Of a stretch of 64,000 nt of DNA, positions 27,948 to 37,311 are shown one piece after another (the stretch's first letter is position 1; each line of letters starts with the position of its first letter). Source of the DNA: Cyclobacterium plantarum (GTDB lineage Bacteria; Bacteroidota; Bacteroidia; Cytophagales; Cyclobacteriaceae); contig NZ_JAANYN010000002.1 of assembly GCF_011290685.1 (NCBI RefSeq), positions 310,001 through 374,000 on the forward strand, read 5' to 3'. Both the position numbers and the translations under genes were made by a program. The notes beneath the pieces were generated by a model. It had not been told where the DNA came from. It searched no databases and saw only the letters and a program-made list of their open reading frames with translations.

Positions 27948-29444
27948 TTAGTTGGAGGAATCGGCATACAAGCCGGTATTTCCTTTTTCCAGGAGCGGCA
28001 TCAATTGAGCAACGATTTCAGGATGTTCAGCTGCCACATTTACTGTCTCCATGGGATCGTTTTGGTGGTCATAAAGTTCTATGGTCGGCTCGGCTTCCCT
28101 GAAATACTTAACGAGCCGGTACCGTTGTGTACGCATGGAGATACCGTTTCTAAAGTAGCTGAAAGCCTGGGCGGCTCTGGCACCGTCTTCCCCAGCCGTA
28201 ATCAGGGGAACCAGACTTTGGCCGTCCAGCGGGAAATCAACTGGAATGCCGGTGAGTTCCATCAGGGTGGGATACAGGTCAATGCTACTGACCGGCATTT
28301 CCGTCCCGATTCTTCTGGGGATCATTCCTGGAACTTTGATCAGAAGGGGACTACGAAGCGCCATTTCAAAATTGGTGTGCTTGCCCCAAATCCGGTGGTC
28401 TCCCAAATGCCAGCCATGGTCTCCCCAGACCACGATGATGGTGTTGTCTGCCAACCCTTCGGATTCCAGGGTTTCCAGCACTTTCCCTACCAGTGCATCG
28501 CTGTAGCTGACAGCGGCATAGTAGGCATGACGGAGTTTTCGGGCATAATCATCCGTAAGTTTTTGGTCCAGGCCTGCCTTCTCTTCTCCCAATTGGTAAG
28601 AATTGAATTCCCCGCTCTCCTGAAGGCTGTTGGGGTGTACGTTTTCCGGCAATTCGGGAAAAGGTGAAAGTGGGATATCCTCCCTATCATACAGGTCCCA
28701 GTATTTTTTCGGTGCTGTAAAGGGCAGATGGGGCTTAAACAAGCCCAATCCCATAAAAAAGGGTTGGTCCTTATCTGAAAGTTCTTTTAGCTTTCTTACG
28801 GCCAGTTGGGTAGAAAGGCCATCCGGATAACCCAGGTCATCTACCTCTCCGGCTTCATAGGGTTTGACCTGCTTGTTTTTCCCCTGCCTGTTGGAGCCAT
28901 CTGCATAGCCAAAAAAGGCATTCCATCCGGTTTCCCATTTTCCTGGATCAAAGAGCATCTCATCCCAGCTATGTGGCATTTCCATTTTGGCCCCTTCCGG
29001 GCTTTCTTCGTAGCCATACCAGAGGCCATCCACCGAATGGCTGATTTTCCCGATGCCTACGGTATAGTAGCCATTTCTTTTAAAGTGATGCACAAAACTT
29101 TCCGGCCGCTCCCTTTCAGGTTCATTGGACATAAACTGTTCTATTGCGGAATTCTGCAGGTGCTGCCTGGACCGGGGCCATAAGCCGGTCAATATGCTGC
29201 AGCGGGAGGCTCCGCAGGTAGGCACCTGTACATAATGATTTTCAAATAGGGTGCCTTGCAGGCCAATGGCATCCAGATTTGGCGTCTGGATGATATCATT
29301 GCCATATACCCCCAGTTCGGGGCGCAAGTCGTCAATGGCAATAAAAAGGACATTGTAGGGCTTCTTTTCGGCGGCTGGCCCCTTACAGGAAAATAAAAGG
29401 AAAAAACTTAAACAGCAAAGGGCAAGTACAAAGGTTTTGGTCAT
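27948..29444 (-). CDS. Iduronate-2-sulfatase-like sulfatase, lipoprotein
   Basis: This 498-residue sulfatase has a lipobox ending LFSC (C20), the metal motif NVLFIAIDDLRPELG (31-45) and the formylglycine site CGASRCSILTG (C77). The serine after the alanine and the arginine fit the C-x-A/P-S-R consensus. Its GIGKISH, GDHGWHLGDH and KPHLPFTAP blocks are typical of iduronate-2-sulfatase-like enzymes. It heads a two-gene unit with the arylsulfatase. The paired sulfatases suggest degradation of a sulfated polysaccharide, in line with the nearby GH43. Confidence 0.93.
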   Translation of the reverse strand: MTKTFVLALCCLSFFLLFSCKGPAAEKKPYNVLFIAIDDLRPELGVYGNDIIQTPNLDAIGLQGTLFENHYVQVPTCGASRCSILTGLWPRSRQHLQNSAIEQFMSNEPERERPESFVHHFKRNGYYTVGIGKISHSVDGLWYGYEESPEGAKMEMPHSWDEMLFDPGKWETGWNAFFGYADGSNRQGKNKQVKPYEAGEVDDLGYPDGLSTQLAVRKLKELSDKDQPFFMGLGLFKPHLPFTAPKKYWDLYDREDIPLSPFPELPENVHPNSLQESGEFNSYQLGEEKAGLDQKLTDDYARKLRHAYYAAVSYSDALVGKVLETLESEGLADNTIIVVWGDHGWHLGDHRIWGKHTNFEMALRSPLLIKVPGMIPRRIGTEMPVSSIDLYPTLMELTGIPVDFPLDGQSLVPLITAGEDGARAAQAFSYFRNGISMRTQRYRLVKYFREAEPTIELYDHQNDPMETVNVAAEHPEIVAQLMPLLEKGNTGLYADSSN

Positions 29445-29846
29445 TGGGATGAATATTAATCCTGAAATAAGGGTGAAGTACAGGGTTAAATATAGGGGGA
29501 AATCAGTAAAATTAAAATAATGCTGTGTTAAACGGGGAAATTCTGAGTTTCAATTTTTAGACCTGCACCTTCTTAAAATGATAAGCTCGTGTTGCAGCAC
29601 CGGGTCTCCGGGACTTTTTATAAACGGATTGGTCTTAATTTGAATTTAAGGGTATCGGATCCCGGGGGTGCCTGAAGGGGAATGACGGACCTTTTATGAA
29701 GAGAAAACTGTTGATGAAAAGTGGATTCAATTGGCTCTCACTATGATCAATCCCTCCAATCCCTGTCTAACGAACTACCTCCTGCCTCTCCGGTCAACAT
29801 AGCGCATGATTCCCGATATAATAAGTTCCACAATATCAACTTATCC
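29445..29846. other. Intergenic, no gene found
   Basis: These 402 bases lie upstream of the sulfatase pair and downstream of the GH43 gene. A CCGGG-rich short hairpin around 29600-29615 is visible. Nothing else was recognised. Confidence 0.5.
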
Positions 29847-30866
29847 TTATTCAACAGGATTAGCAGCCACACCTTCAAAAGTCATTACAATGGGTTTGAT
29901 GGTGCCATCTTCATTAAATTCCATCACATCAATGCAAGTGACACGGTGATCCCGGTCTTCGTTAGGAATGGGTCGGCGGTGGTAAACGATGTACCAGTCA
30001 TCTGTACCGGGTTTATTTATCGCCGAATTATGCCCCGCTCCCGTTGCGATACTGTCCTTTTCTAAAATGGTTCCGATACGCTCGAAGGGCCCTGTTGGTT
30101 TGTCGGCCATGGCATAGGCTACTTTGTAGCTCTCATTTGTCCAGCCACCTTCAGACCACATCAGGTAATAAATGCCGTTTCTGAGAAACATAAAGGGCCC
30201 TTCAACATAACCCTCGGGCGTGATTTCATGAAAAAACTGCCCATCTTCCCAAGGATCAAACCCGGTGAAATCCGCATTGAGTTTCCCCAAATTGCAATGC
30301 CCCCAACCTCCATAAAAGAAATAATGGGTTCCATCTACATCTTTAAAGACAGATTGATCAATCGGCTGAGCTCCATGATAAAAGTCCGAAAGCAAAGGTT
30401 TACCCAGATAATCTTTAAATGGGCCTCCAGGAGAATCGCTGACAGCGATACCGATTCCTCCGGTATGGTTGATATCATTATTGGGATCATATCCGGGCCG
30501 TTCGGGGGTAAGAATGTCATTTGCGGCGAAAAATAGAAAATATTTACCCTCCTTTTGGATGGCGGAAGGAGCCCACATGGCTTGCCTTGCCCATTTGATG
30601 GCAGCAGTATCGAGAATTCGATCGTGCTTTTCCCAATTGACCAAATCCTTGGATGAAAAAGCATCGAAATGAAGTTGGTTTTCAAAGCGAGCTGAAAAAG
30701 TCGGATAAATCCAGTATTCCTCTCCAAAAACCACCCCTTCCGGATCGGCATACCAACCTTCGAAAATGGGATTTCCGGAAAATTGTGGAGCAGCATCCTG
30801 TTTTTCTTTTTTGGGAGAGCAGGCCATGGCCAGGGTGAAAAGGAAGAGCGCAAAGTGGGTTTTCAT
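29847..30866 (-). CDS. Glycoside hydrolase family 43 lipoprotein
   Basis: This 339-residue enzyme has a lipobox ending LAMAC (C16) and a five-bladed beta-propeller of the GH43 type. The presumed catalytic aspartate is D41 in GWYADPEG. The pKa-modulating aspartate lies in PIDQSVFKDVDG, and the general acid glutamate in YVEGPFMF. I start at the ATG at 30866, which begins a short basic-hydrophobic signal; a longer start at 30920 would add an atypical 18 residues. GH43 enzymes remove arabinose, xylose or galactose units. It may work with the two sulfatases downstream. Confidence 0.9.
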   Translation of the reverse strand: MKTHFALFLFTLAMACSPKKEKQDAAPQFSGNPIFEGWYADPEGVVFGEEYWIYPTFSARFENQLHFDAFSSKDLVNWEKHDRILDTAAIKWARQAMWAPSAIQKEGKYFLFFAANDILTPERPGYDPNNDINHTGGIGIAVSDSPGGPFKDYLGKPLLSDFYHGAQPIDQSVFKDVDGTHYFFYGGWGHCNLGKLNADFTGFDPWEDGQFFHEITPEGYVEGPFMFLRNGIYYLMWSEGGWTNESYKVAYAMADKPTGPFERIGTILEKDSIATGAGHNSAINKPGTDDWYIVYHRRPIPNEDRDHRVTCIDVMEFNEDGTIKPIVMTFEGVAANPVE

Positions 30867-31659
30867 AGTATAACAGATTTTAAAAACTAAAAATAGTAGA
30901 TTTATAAGGGAGAAGTGCAATTTCTTTTAAAAAGATCTAAATCCATTAAATGTAGGAAAAATGATTTTTCAGTGAGGAGGAGTTGATATAAAATCGATTT
31001 TAACAAAAGGCTCAACAAGGGAAAGGGTTGGGTTGAGAAGTTTTATTTCTCACAACCTGAGAGTAATGGGTATTTACTGTTTCTCAGCTTAGTGGGTTTA
31101 CATCCCTACCTGAAAAGGATTTGGGTAACCAATTTGGAATATTTACAGTTGCCTCCTGCTTTACTCCATAACCTTAAAGAAGAAGTGGTGGCTGTAAACT
31201 AGTATACTAAAAACCGAATATGAAAAGCAGGCTGACCGTATGGTGGTAAATGTACAGGAAAGCATCACGGTGGCAATCCCAAAAATTTAAATTTTCGTCC
31301 TACCAAGTCTCAATTAAACCTGTTCAACCCTTTGCATGACCTTTATCCTTTATTTAAAAATCAACAGGATTATTTTTTTTTGGTTTATCAATGGGATTTT
31401 TAGAAAGATTGCGTTTCTTTATTACAAACAATGTGAGTTCGGTTTAAGAACCTCCGAAAAATCGGCTATTACGTCACTGCCAGGCCTTTTTTGTGGGTTG
31501 CATAAGGAGCAAAGGGTGTGGCAGTCCTGTTTAAACAGGGATTCCACAGGTTTCCTCTTCAAAAACCCCCTCTGAGCCTCGGAATTAAGTATTTATCAGG
31601 AAATTAGGTCGAACTCCCTTCAACAGCTCCAGTCAAAACCCTAAAACGACCCTGAAAAC
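30867..31659. other. Intergenic region with possible gene remnants and a palindrome
   Basis: No intact gene is seen. Plus-strand frames 30987-31202 (71 codons, no ATG start) and 31207-31290 read like protein-coding relics (LKEEVVAVN; then QADRMVVNVQESITVAIPK) but match no family I know. A perfect 14-base palindrome, CCTGTTTAAACAGG, lies at 31526-31539, 120 bases before the FdhF-like gene. Confidence 0.4.
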
Positions 31660-33933
31660 ATGAACCCAAAAAGAAAGGTAAAAATTAGCCCGCCCGGCCA
31701 GATCGCCGCCGGGCCCAGATCCATCCAATCCGTAGCCCGGGCTATCTGGGAGGAAACACATGTGGGCAGAGGAGTGAAAACGCTGTTCAAAATCAATCAG
31801 CCCCAGGGTTTTGACTGCCCAAGTTGTGCCTGGCCGGACCCTGACCCAAAGAATGTATCTAAAATTGCAGAATATTGCGAAAATGGCGCCAAAGCTGTGG
31901 CCTGGGAAAGTGGTTACAAAAGAATAACACCTTCCTTCTTCGAGCAATTCAGCGTCAAGGAATTGGTAGAAAAATCGGATCATTGGCTGGAAAAGCAAGG
32001 CCGCCTGACTCAACCCATGGTCCTGGAAGAAAATGCCAGCCATTACAGCCCCATTTCCTGGGATGCTGCCTTTTCAATGATAGCGAAAAAGCTCCATGAA
32101 TTGGAAAATCCTGACCAGGCTATTTTTTATACCTCCGGAAGAACTAGCAATGAAGCTGCTTTTCTTTACCAATGCTTTGTCCGCCAATTTGGGACCAATA
32201 ACCTGCCCGACTGCTCCAATATGTGCCATGAAGCCTCCGGAAAGGCTTTGAGTGAAACATTGGGCATAGGCAAAGCCTCCGTTATTCTGGACGATATCCG
32301 GCATGCAGACCTGTTACTGGTATTGGGTCAGAACCCTGGCACCAATGCTCCCAGAATGCTGACTGCCATGGAACAACTCAAGAAAAATGGGGGCAAAATC
32401 ATTTCGGTCAATCCCCTGCCAGAAACAGGGCTGATACAGTTTAGGAACCCCCAGAAACCCTGGGAATGGCTGGGCAAACCCACCACTTTGCATGACCTGC
32501 ACCTGCAGGTAAAAGTAAATGGAGACCTGCCTCTGCTAAAAGCCATGCTAAAATTACTTTTGGAGGCCGACAAGAAAAATAAGGGCAAAATACTTGACCA
32601 TGCTTTTATAGCAGAAAACACAAGTGGCCATGAGGCGCTTTTCCAACACCTGGAAGCCTGCAACTTAAATGAGCTCATCGCCGCAAGTGGACTTTCAGAA
32701 AATCAGGTCAGGGAGGCTGTGCAAATGTTGGCTGAAAATAAAAACATCATCATTGCATGGGCCATGGGAATTACCCAACACCGCAATGCCGAAAACACCA
32801 TCCGGGAAATCGTCAACCTCTTGTTGTTAAAAGGGTCTATCGGCAGAAAAGGAGCCGGAACGCTGCCCGTTCGTGGTCATAGCAATGTACAAGGCGACAG
32901 GACCATGGGTATTTGGGAAAAAATGCCAGATGCATTTCTGGATAAATTGGGGAAGGCTTTTGACTTTAATCCTCCCAGGCAACACGGAGTTCATGCGGTA
33001 GGCGCTGTTCAGGCAATGGCAACAGGTCAGGCAAAAGTGTTTTTTGGCATGGGGGGCAATTTTGTTCTGGCAGCTCCCGATACCAATAAAGTATTTGAAG
33101 GAATGAGACAATGTGACCTTACAGTACATGTTTCCACCAAATTAAACCGCAGCCACCTGGTACATGGTAAAACAGCCCTGATTCTTCCCTGCCTGGGTAG
33201 AACCGAATCAGACATTACGGCAAAAGGCCCACAATTTGTAAGTACAGAAGATACTGCCGGACGTATCCGTATGTCTTCCGGCGACCTTGAGCCTGCCTCA
33301 GGAGAACTAAAAAGTGAAGTTGGTATTATTTGTGGCCTTGCCAGAGAGGTATTGGGCAGGGAAAACCCTACCGATTGGGAAGGCATGGCAGCCGATTATG
33401 ACGTTATCCGGGAAAAAATCGAAGCAGTAATTCCAGGGTTTGATGATTACAATGAAAAAATCAGGGTTCCCGGAGGATTTTATTTACCCAATGGAGCCAG
33501 GGAGGGTATATTTAATACAACTGATAACAAAGCGCAATTCACGGTCAACCTCTTATCCAATAGGCAGTCCTCAAAAATTCCCTTTATTCTGATGACGGTA
33601 AGAAGCCACGACCAGTTCAATACCACCGTTTACGGTTACGACGACCGGTACAGGGGTATTCAAAACAGCAGAGAGGTGGTCATGATGCACCGGGAAGACA
33701 TGAAAAATACGGGATGTCAAACCGGTGATCTGGTGAAAATCACCAGTGTTTTCGAAGGAGAAAAAAGGGTTCTGGAAGGTTTTCAAGTAGTACCTTACGA
33801 TATCAGCAGGGGTTGCCTGGCGGTCTATTTTCCCGAAGGCAATGTTTTAGTGGCCCTGAACAATAAATCTGATGAAAGTCACTGTCCAGCCTCCAAATAT
33901 ATAGAAGTGTTTTTGGAAAAGATGAAGGCATGA
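31660..33933 (+). CDS. FdhF-like molybdopterin oxidoreductase alpha subunit
   Basis: This 757-residue protein matches the FdhF/YdeP-like family of single-subunit molybdenum oxidoreductases. The N-terminus carries three cysteines (C53, C56 and C73, in FDCPSCAWPDP and YCENGAKA) for an iron-sulfur cluster. CSNMCHEASG at 185-194 lies near the expected molybdenum site. The body binds the bis-MGD cofactor (LLVLGQNPGTNAPRML; GHSNVQGDRTMG), and the C-terminal domain is of the molydop-binding type. No second subunit is present. It is coupled to fdhD. The electron donor is unknown, formate being only one option. Confidence 0.9.
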   Translation: MNPKRKVKISPPGQIAAGPRSIQSVARAIWEETHVGRGVKTLFKINQPQGFDCPSCAWPDPDPKNVSKIAEYCENGAKAVAWESGYKRITPSFFEQFSVKELVEKSDHWLEKQGRLTQPMVLEENASHYSPISWDAAFSMIAKKLHELENPDQAIFYTSGRTSNEAAFLYQCFVRQFGTNNLPDCSNMCHEASGKALSETLGIGKASVILDDIRHADLLLVLGQNPGTNAPRMLTAMEQLKKNGGKIISVNPLPETGLIQFRNPQKPWEWLGKPTTLHDLHLQVKVNGDLPLLKAMLKLLLEADKKNKGKILDHAFIAENTSGHEALFQHLEACNLNELIAASGLSENQVREAVQMLAENKNIIIAWAMGITQHRNAENTIREIVNLLLLKGSIGRKGAGTLPVRGHSNVQGDRTMGIWEKMPDAFLDKLGKAFDFNPPRQHGVHAVGAVQAMATGQAKVFFGMGGNFVLAAPDTNKVFEGMRQCDLTVHVSTKLNRSHLVHGKTALILPCLGRTESDITAKGPQFVSTEDTAGRIRMSSGDLEPASGELKSEVGIICGLAREVLGRENPTDWEGMAADYDVIREKIEAVIPGFDDYNEKIRVPGGFYLPNGAREGIFNTTDNKAQFTVNLLSNRQSSKIPFILMTVRSHDQFNTTVYGYDDRYRGIQNSREVVMMHREDMKNTGCQTGDLVKITSVFEGEKRVLEGFQVVPYDISRGCLAVYFPEGNVLVALNNKSDESHCPASKYIEVFLEKMKA

Positions 33934-34802
33934 TGGGTAGCAGCAGTTTGGTAGTACATGGTTTGGTCGTTAAGTATGAAAAGGAGAACGCTACATCCTT
34001 TCAGGATTTGATGGCCATGGAAGAGCCCCTGCAAATCAGGTTGGAGTTTGAAAAATCGGGAATCTGGCACAAAAAAGACCTTTTGGTCACCATGCGCAGT
34101 CCTGGTGATGATTTTGATTTGGCCACAGGCTTTCTGTATTCAGAAGGGATTATCCGTAAGGAAAAGGACATTTTGCTGATGCGTTACTGCCGGCAGGTAA
34201 AAGAGGAAGAAAAAGGAAATGTATTGCTGGTCAGGCTTGCACCCAACCCGAAAATGGATTTATTGGGGCTGGATAGAAGTTTTTATACCCATTCCAGTTG
34301 TGGGGTATGCGGAAAAACAGCCATTGGTGCTGTCAAATGTAAGGCAGCAAGCCTGTCAGAGGATCCGGAATGGCAGGTAGATCCGGAGACCCTGATGTCC
34401 CTGTCCGGTAAACTTCACGAGCACCAAACAGGCTTTAAATACACAGGTGGCTTACATGCTGCGGTATTGTATGATGCTAGAGGAAAAATGGAATTGATCA
34501 GAGAAGATGTGGGCAGGCACAATGCCCTGGACAAATTAATCGGAGGCGCTTTAAGGGAAAATATCCCTGTTGATCAACGAAAATTGGTTTTACTTTCCGG
34601 AAGGGTAAGTTTTGAGATGGTTCAGAAATCAGTCACAGCAGGTATCCCTCTTTTGGTCGCCTTTGGTGCACCAACCAGCCTGGCAGTTGACCTGGCAAGA
34701 GATAAAAAGATGACTTTAATCGGTTTTTTGAAAAAAGATGGTTTTAACGTTTATACCGGTCAGGAAAGGATAAAACAGTGGGTAAAAAAATCACTGAAAT
34801 AA
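33930..34802 (+). CDS. fdhD: FdhD, sulfurtransferase for molybdenum cofactor
   Basis: This 290-residue protein matches FdhD, which moves sulfur from a cysteine desulfurase to the Mo cofactor of formate-dehydrogenase-like enzymes. Its CxxC pair is C124/C127 in HSSCGVCGKTA, preceded by ATGFLYSEGII. EDVGRHNALDKLIG and SGRVSFEMVQK follow. The ATG at 33930 overlaps the FdhF-like stop; a second ATG at 33933 is equally possible. It fits as a dedicated maturation factor for its upstream neighbour. Confidence 0.94.
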   Translation: MMGSSSLVVHGLVVKYEKENATSFQDLMAMEEPLQIRLEFEKSGIWHKKDLLVTMRSPGDDFDLATGFLYSEGIIRKEKDILLMRYCRQVKEEEKGNVLLVRLAPNPKMDLLGLDRSFYTHSSCGVCGKTAIGAVKCKAASLSEDPEWQVDPETLMSLSGKLHEHQTGFKYTGGLHAAVLYDARGKMELIREDVGRHNALDKLIGGALRENIPVDQRKLVLLSGRVSFEMVQKSVTAGIPLLVAFGAPTSLAVDLARDKKMTLIGFLKKDGFNVYTGQERIKQWVKKSLK

Positions 34803-34883
34803 TACCCACCATTTGCAATGGAAAAATCCATTTTGAAAAGTTTATTTATCACCTGAAACAAAGGTAGGTACTGGCAGGGTCTT

Positions 34884-34910
34884 AAAAATACCCGATTCGG
34901 GGTATTTTTT
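34884..34910. terminator. Bidirectional terminator between convergent genes
   Basis: AAAAATACCC (34884-34893) pairs with GGGTATTTTT (34900-34909). T-runs on both strands make it usable for fdhD (plus, ends 34802) and the histidine kinase gene (minus, ends 34909), with which it overlaps at the stop. Confidence 0.85.
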
Positions 34911-36114
34911 ATACATTTTCAGGCCAGGTAAAGAAAAATGTACTTCCTGCATCAAGTTTTGACTCCACCCAAATTTTACCGCCTGCTTTTTCAATTATCT
35001 TTTTGCATATGGCCAACCCTATGCCTGTTCCGGGATATTGCTTTCCGGAATGAGCGCGCTGAAATAGTCCAAATATTCTTTCCAAATGGTCCTCTGGAAT
35101 GCCTACACCATTATCCGCAATCGAAAAAACCCAGTCCTCTCCTGGATTGGCCTCGGCTCTTACGGTGATGACAGGATGATTTTCAGCCTTACGGTATTTG
35201 ATCGCATTTCCAATTAAATTTTCAAAAACCATCCTCAGATCCTTTCCGGAAGCGTTAATGGCAGGAAGACCACTGTGTTTGATTTCCGCATCCTGGTGTT
35301 CTCTCTTGTAGAAAGCACTCACTTCATCTACAAGTTTGGAGATGTCTACTTTTTCAGCGGTCAGTTCATCCATATTCAAACGATAATACTCCAACATGTC
35401 AGCTATCATCATTTGCATTCTTTTGACACCGTCCGAAGCATAACTTAAATATTTTAAGCCCTCCTCATTCAAGTGTTGACTGTGTTTTTTCTTTAATAGT
35501 TTCAAAAAGGAACGGATCATGCGAAGCGGTTCCTTTAAGTCATGGGAAGCCGCATAAACAAACTCTTCCGTTTCCCGGGCATAGGCATCCACCTTTTTCC
35601 GTGAAAGCTCCAACTCCTTATTTTTCTTCCTTAATTCCAAAAGATGCATCACCTGATTGGCCAGACTTTTCAATGCCCTTTCCTGTCTTTCATTTAGCCT
35701 CTTGGCTTTGCTATCCAAAACACAAAGGGTACCAAAGGCGTAACCTTCCGGATTGACTAAAGGAACTCCTGCATAAAATGTTATTTTTGGTTCACCGATC
35801 ACATAAGGGTTATCTACAAATCGCTGATCCATGGAAGTATCTTCTACCTGCATCAGCTGATCTGGCAAGTTAATCGCGTGAGAACAAAAAGAATATTCCC
35901 TGGGTGTATCTTCGATATCAACCCCTATTCTTGATTTAAAAAACTGCCTGTTTTCATCAATCAAGGTGATTAGAGCTATGGGGGCATCACAAATTTCGGC
36001 CGCTATCAGCGTAAGGTCATCATAATCTTTTTCAGGTAAGCTATCCAAAATGTCATAGGTTTTTAAGGCAGCTAACCTTTGCTTTTCTTTGTCAGGTATT
36101 TTAGGTTTTTCCAT
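34909..36114 (-). CDS. GAF-domain sensor histidine kinase
   Basis: This 401-residue kinase has a GAF domain (about 20-160) with ICDAPIALITLIDENRQFFKS. A short coiled-coil linker (160-185) leads to an HisKA domain with the phospho-accepting H191 in YAASHDLKEPLRMI, then an HATPase domain with the FENLIGNAIKY N-box and DNGVGIPE G1 box. No membrane segment or signal peptide is seen, so it is soluble. No response regulator lies next to it, making it an orphan kinase. The ligand sensed by GAF is unknown. Confidence 0.92.
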   Translation of the reverse strand: MEKPKIPDKEKQRLAALKTYDILDSLPEKDYDDLTLIAAEICDAPIALITLIDENRQFFKSRIGVDIEDTPREYSFCSHAINLPDQLMQVEDTSMDQRFVDNPYVIGEPKITFYAGVPLVNPEGYAFGTLCVLDSKAKRLNERQERALKSLANQVMHLLELRKKNKELELSRKKVDAYARETEEFVYAASHDLKEPLRMIRSFLKLLKKKHSQHLNEEGLKYLSYASDGVKRMQMMIADMLEYYRLNMDELTAEKVDISKLVDEVSAFYKREHQDAEIKHSGLPAINASGKDLRMVFENLIGNAIKYRKAENHPVITVRAEANPGEDWVFSIADNGVGIPEDHLERIFGLFQRAHSGKQYPGTGIGLAICKKIIEKAGGKIWVESKLDAGSTFFFTWPENV

Positions 36115-36173
36115 GGTATACTTCAGGGTTTAAAAAAGTCATGCAATCGCAATCAAATTTAGGTTATAAATGC

Positions 36174-36199
36174 AAAAGGCCCAATAAATCGGGCCTTTT
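36174..36199 (-). terminator. Terminator downstream of small gene
   Basis: AAAAGGCCC (36174-36182) pairs with GGGCCTTTT (36191-36199). It lies between the start of the kinase gene and the end of the small gene at 36246, so it can end the latter transcript. The tail is TTTT and then GCATTT. Confidence 0.7.
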
Positions 36200-36245
36200 G
36201 ATAATAAGTATGAAATTCAAACCACATGATAGGTTCCCAAAGCCA

Positions 36246-36443
36246 TCATGACATGTTAAACCTGTGGTTATCTCCGGATACCTCGGTGAACAATCCATTT
36301 TGCAACATCCATTTTCTCAATTTGGATTTCTCTTCTTTCGTTAGTATTTGGTTGGCTTTAGTCAACTCTTTTTTTAATAAACTGTAATCAAAGCTAACTT
36401 TTTCCAAAATCATTTTGTAATAATCCAAATAAGATGTTTTCAT
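36246..36443 (-). CDS. Small hypothetical protein
   Basis: This small, charged, probably helical protein has 65 residues from the ATG at 36443; alternative ATGs at 36473 and 36500 would give 75 or 84. Lysine and glutamate dominate its middle (LKKELTKANQILTKEEKSKLRKW). No family is recognised. It is framed by a downstream terminator and lies 145 bases before the Hsp20 stop, so it appears to be a real monocistronic gene. Function is unknown. Confidence 0.55.
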   Translation of the reverse strand: MKTSYLDYYKMILEKVSFDYSLLKKELTKANQILTKEEKSKLRKWMLQNGLFTEVSGDNHRFNMS

Positions 36444-36588
36444 GTGTTTATAATTGTTTTTAAGTCGCCACATGGAATCTTTGACGATTAAAATAATCAT
36501 TGCCCTGTATGTTTAATGATGATTTTAATCGTGTCGATTTCATGTGTATTCATTTTGGTTTTAAAAAACTATTCTCCAGAAATCCTGA

Positions 36589-37032
36589 TCAGGAAATATC
36601 GATGATTTTTATAGGTCTTCTTTTTGCTTCGTCGCGTTTTGGCAAAAACAGGGTGAGCATGCCCTGATTAAAACTGGCATCAATCCCTTCGGCATTAACA
36701 GTATCGGGTAGTTGGAAAGAGCGGCTGAAGGAGTGGTAGTTAAATTCCCTCAAAACGTACTGATTGCCCTCAGAATCCCGCTGCTGGTGTTGGTCCATGT
36801 TACCGCTTACAGTGATCACCTGGTTGTCCAGCTCCACTTTAATATCTTCTCTTTCCATTCCTGGCAATCCAACCTGAATCCTGTAGTCCTCATTGGTCTC
36901 GATAATGTTGACCATTGGTACATAAGCGGTATTCCAGTTTGTCTTGTTTAAACCAAGTAACTCTCTGGAGAGCATGTCTTCAAAGAATTGCGGACGCTGT
37001 TTCCTTCCGTTTTTACTGATTACATTTTCCAT
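36589..37032 (-). CDS. Hsp20/alpha-crystallin small heat shock protein
   Basis: This 147-residue chaperone has a short disordered N-terminus followed by an alpha-crystallin domain (about 40-135) with VGLPGMEREDIKVELDNQVITVSG and the conserved GMLTLFLPK near 123-131. Small heat shock proteins hold unfolding proteins in soluble complexes in the cytoplasm. No CIRCE or other heat-shock operator was recognised upstream. The gap to the SusD gene (37033-37311) shows nothing. Confidence 0.94.
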   Translation of the reverse strand: MENVISKNGRKQRPQFFEDMLSRELLGLNKTNWNTAYVPMVNIIETNEDYRIQVGLPGMEREDIKVELDNQVITVSGNMDQHQQRDSEGNQYVLREFNYHSFSRSFQLPDTVNAEGIDASFNQGMLTLFLPKRDEAKRRPIKIIDIS

Positions 37033-37311
37033 GGCGTGTAAGTTTTAAGTAAAACATCAAATTACTACATTCAATGGGCTACAAATTGTCGATCAAACAA
37101 CAACTATTAACCATTGGTTATCAATCTTCAAAGCCCATGCCAACTCTAAATCCATCAAAAGATCCCCTTGTTGCAAAGGTCAGTTTGACAGCACCTAAAT
37201 GGACTTATAAACCTGCTGTCATTAGATGGCTGACAAATTGTCAAGGCAGTTTAAATTTTGCCTTCGAGCCAGCAGCAAAAGGTGCGTCTAAATCCGGAAA
37301 ACCAGGTTAAA

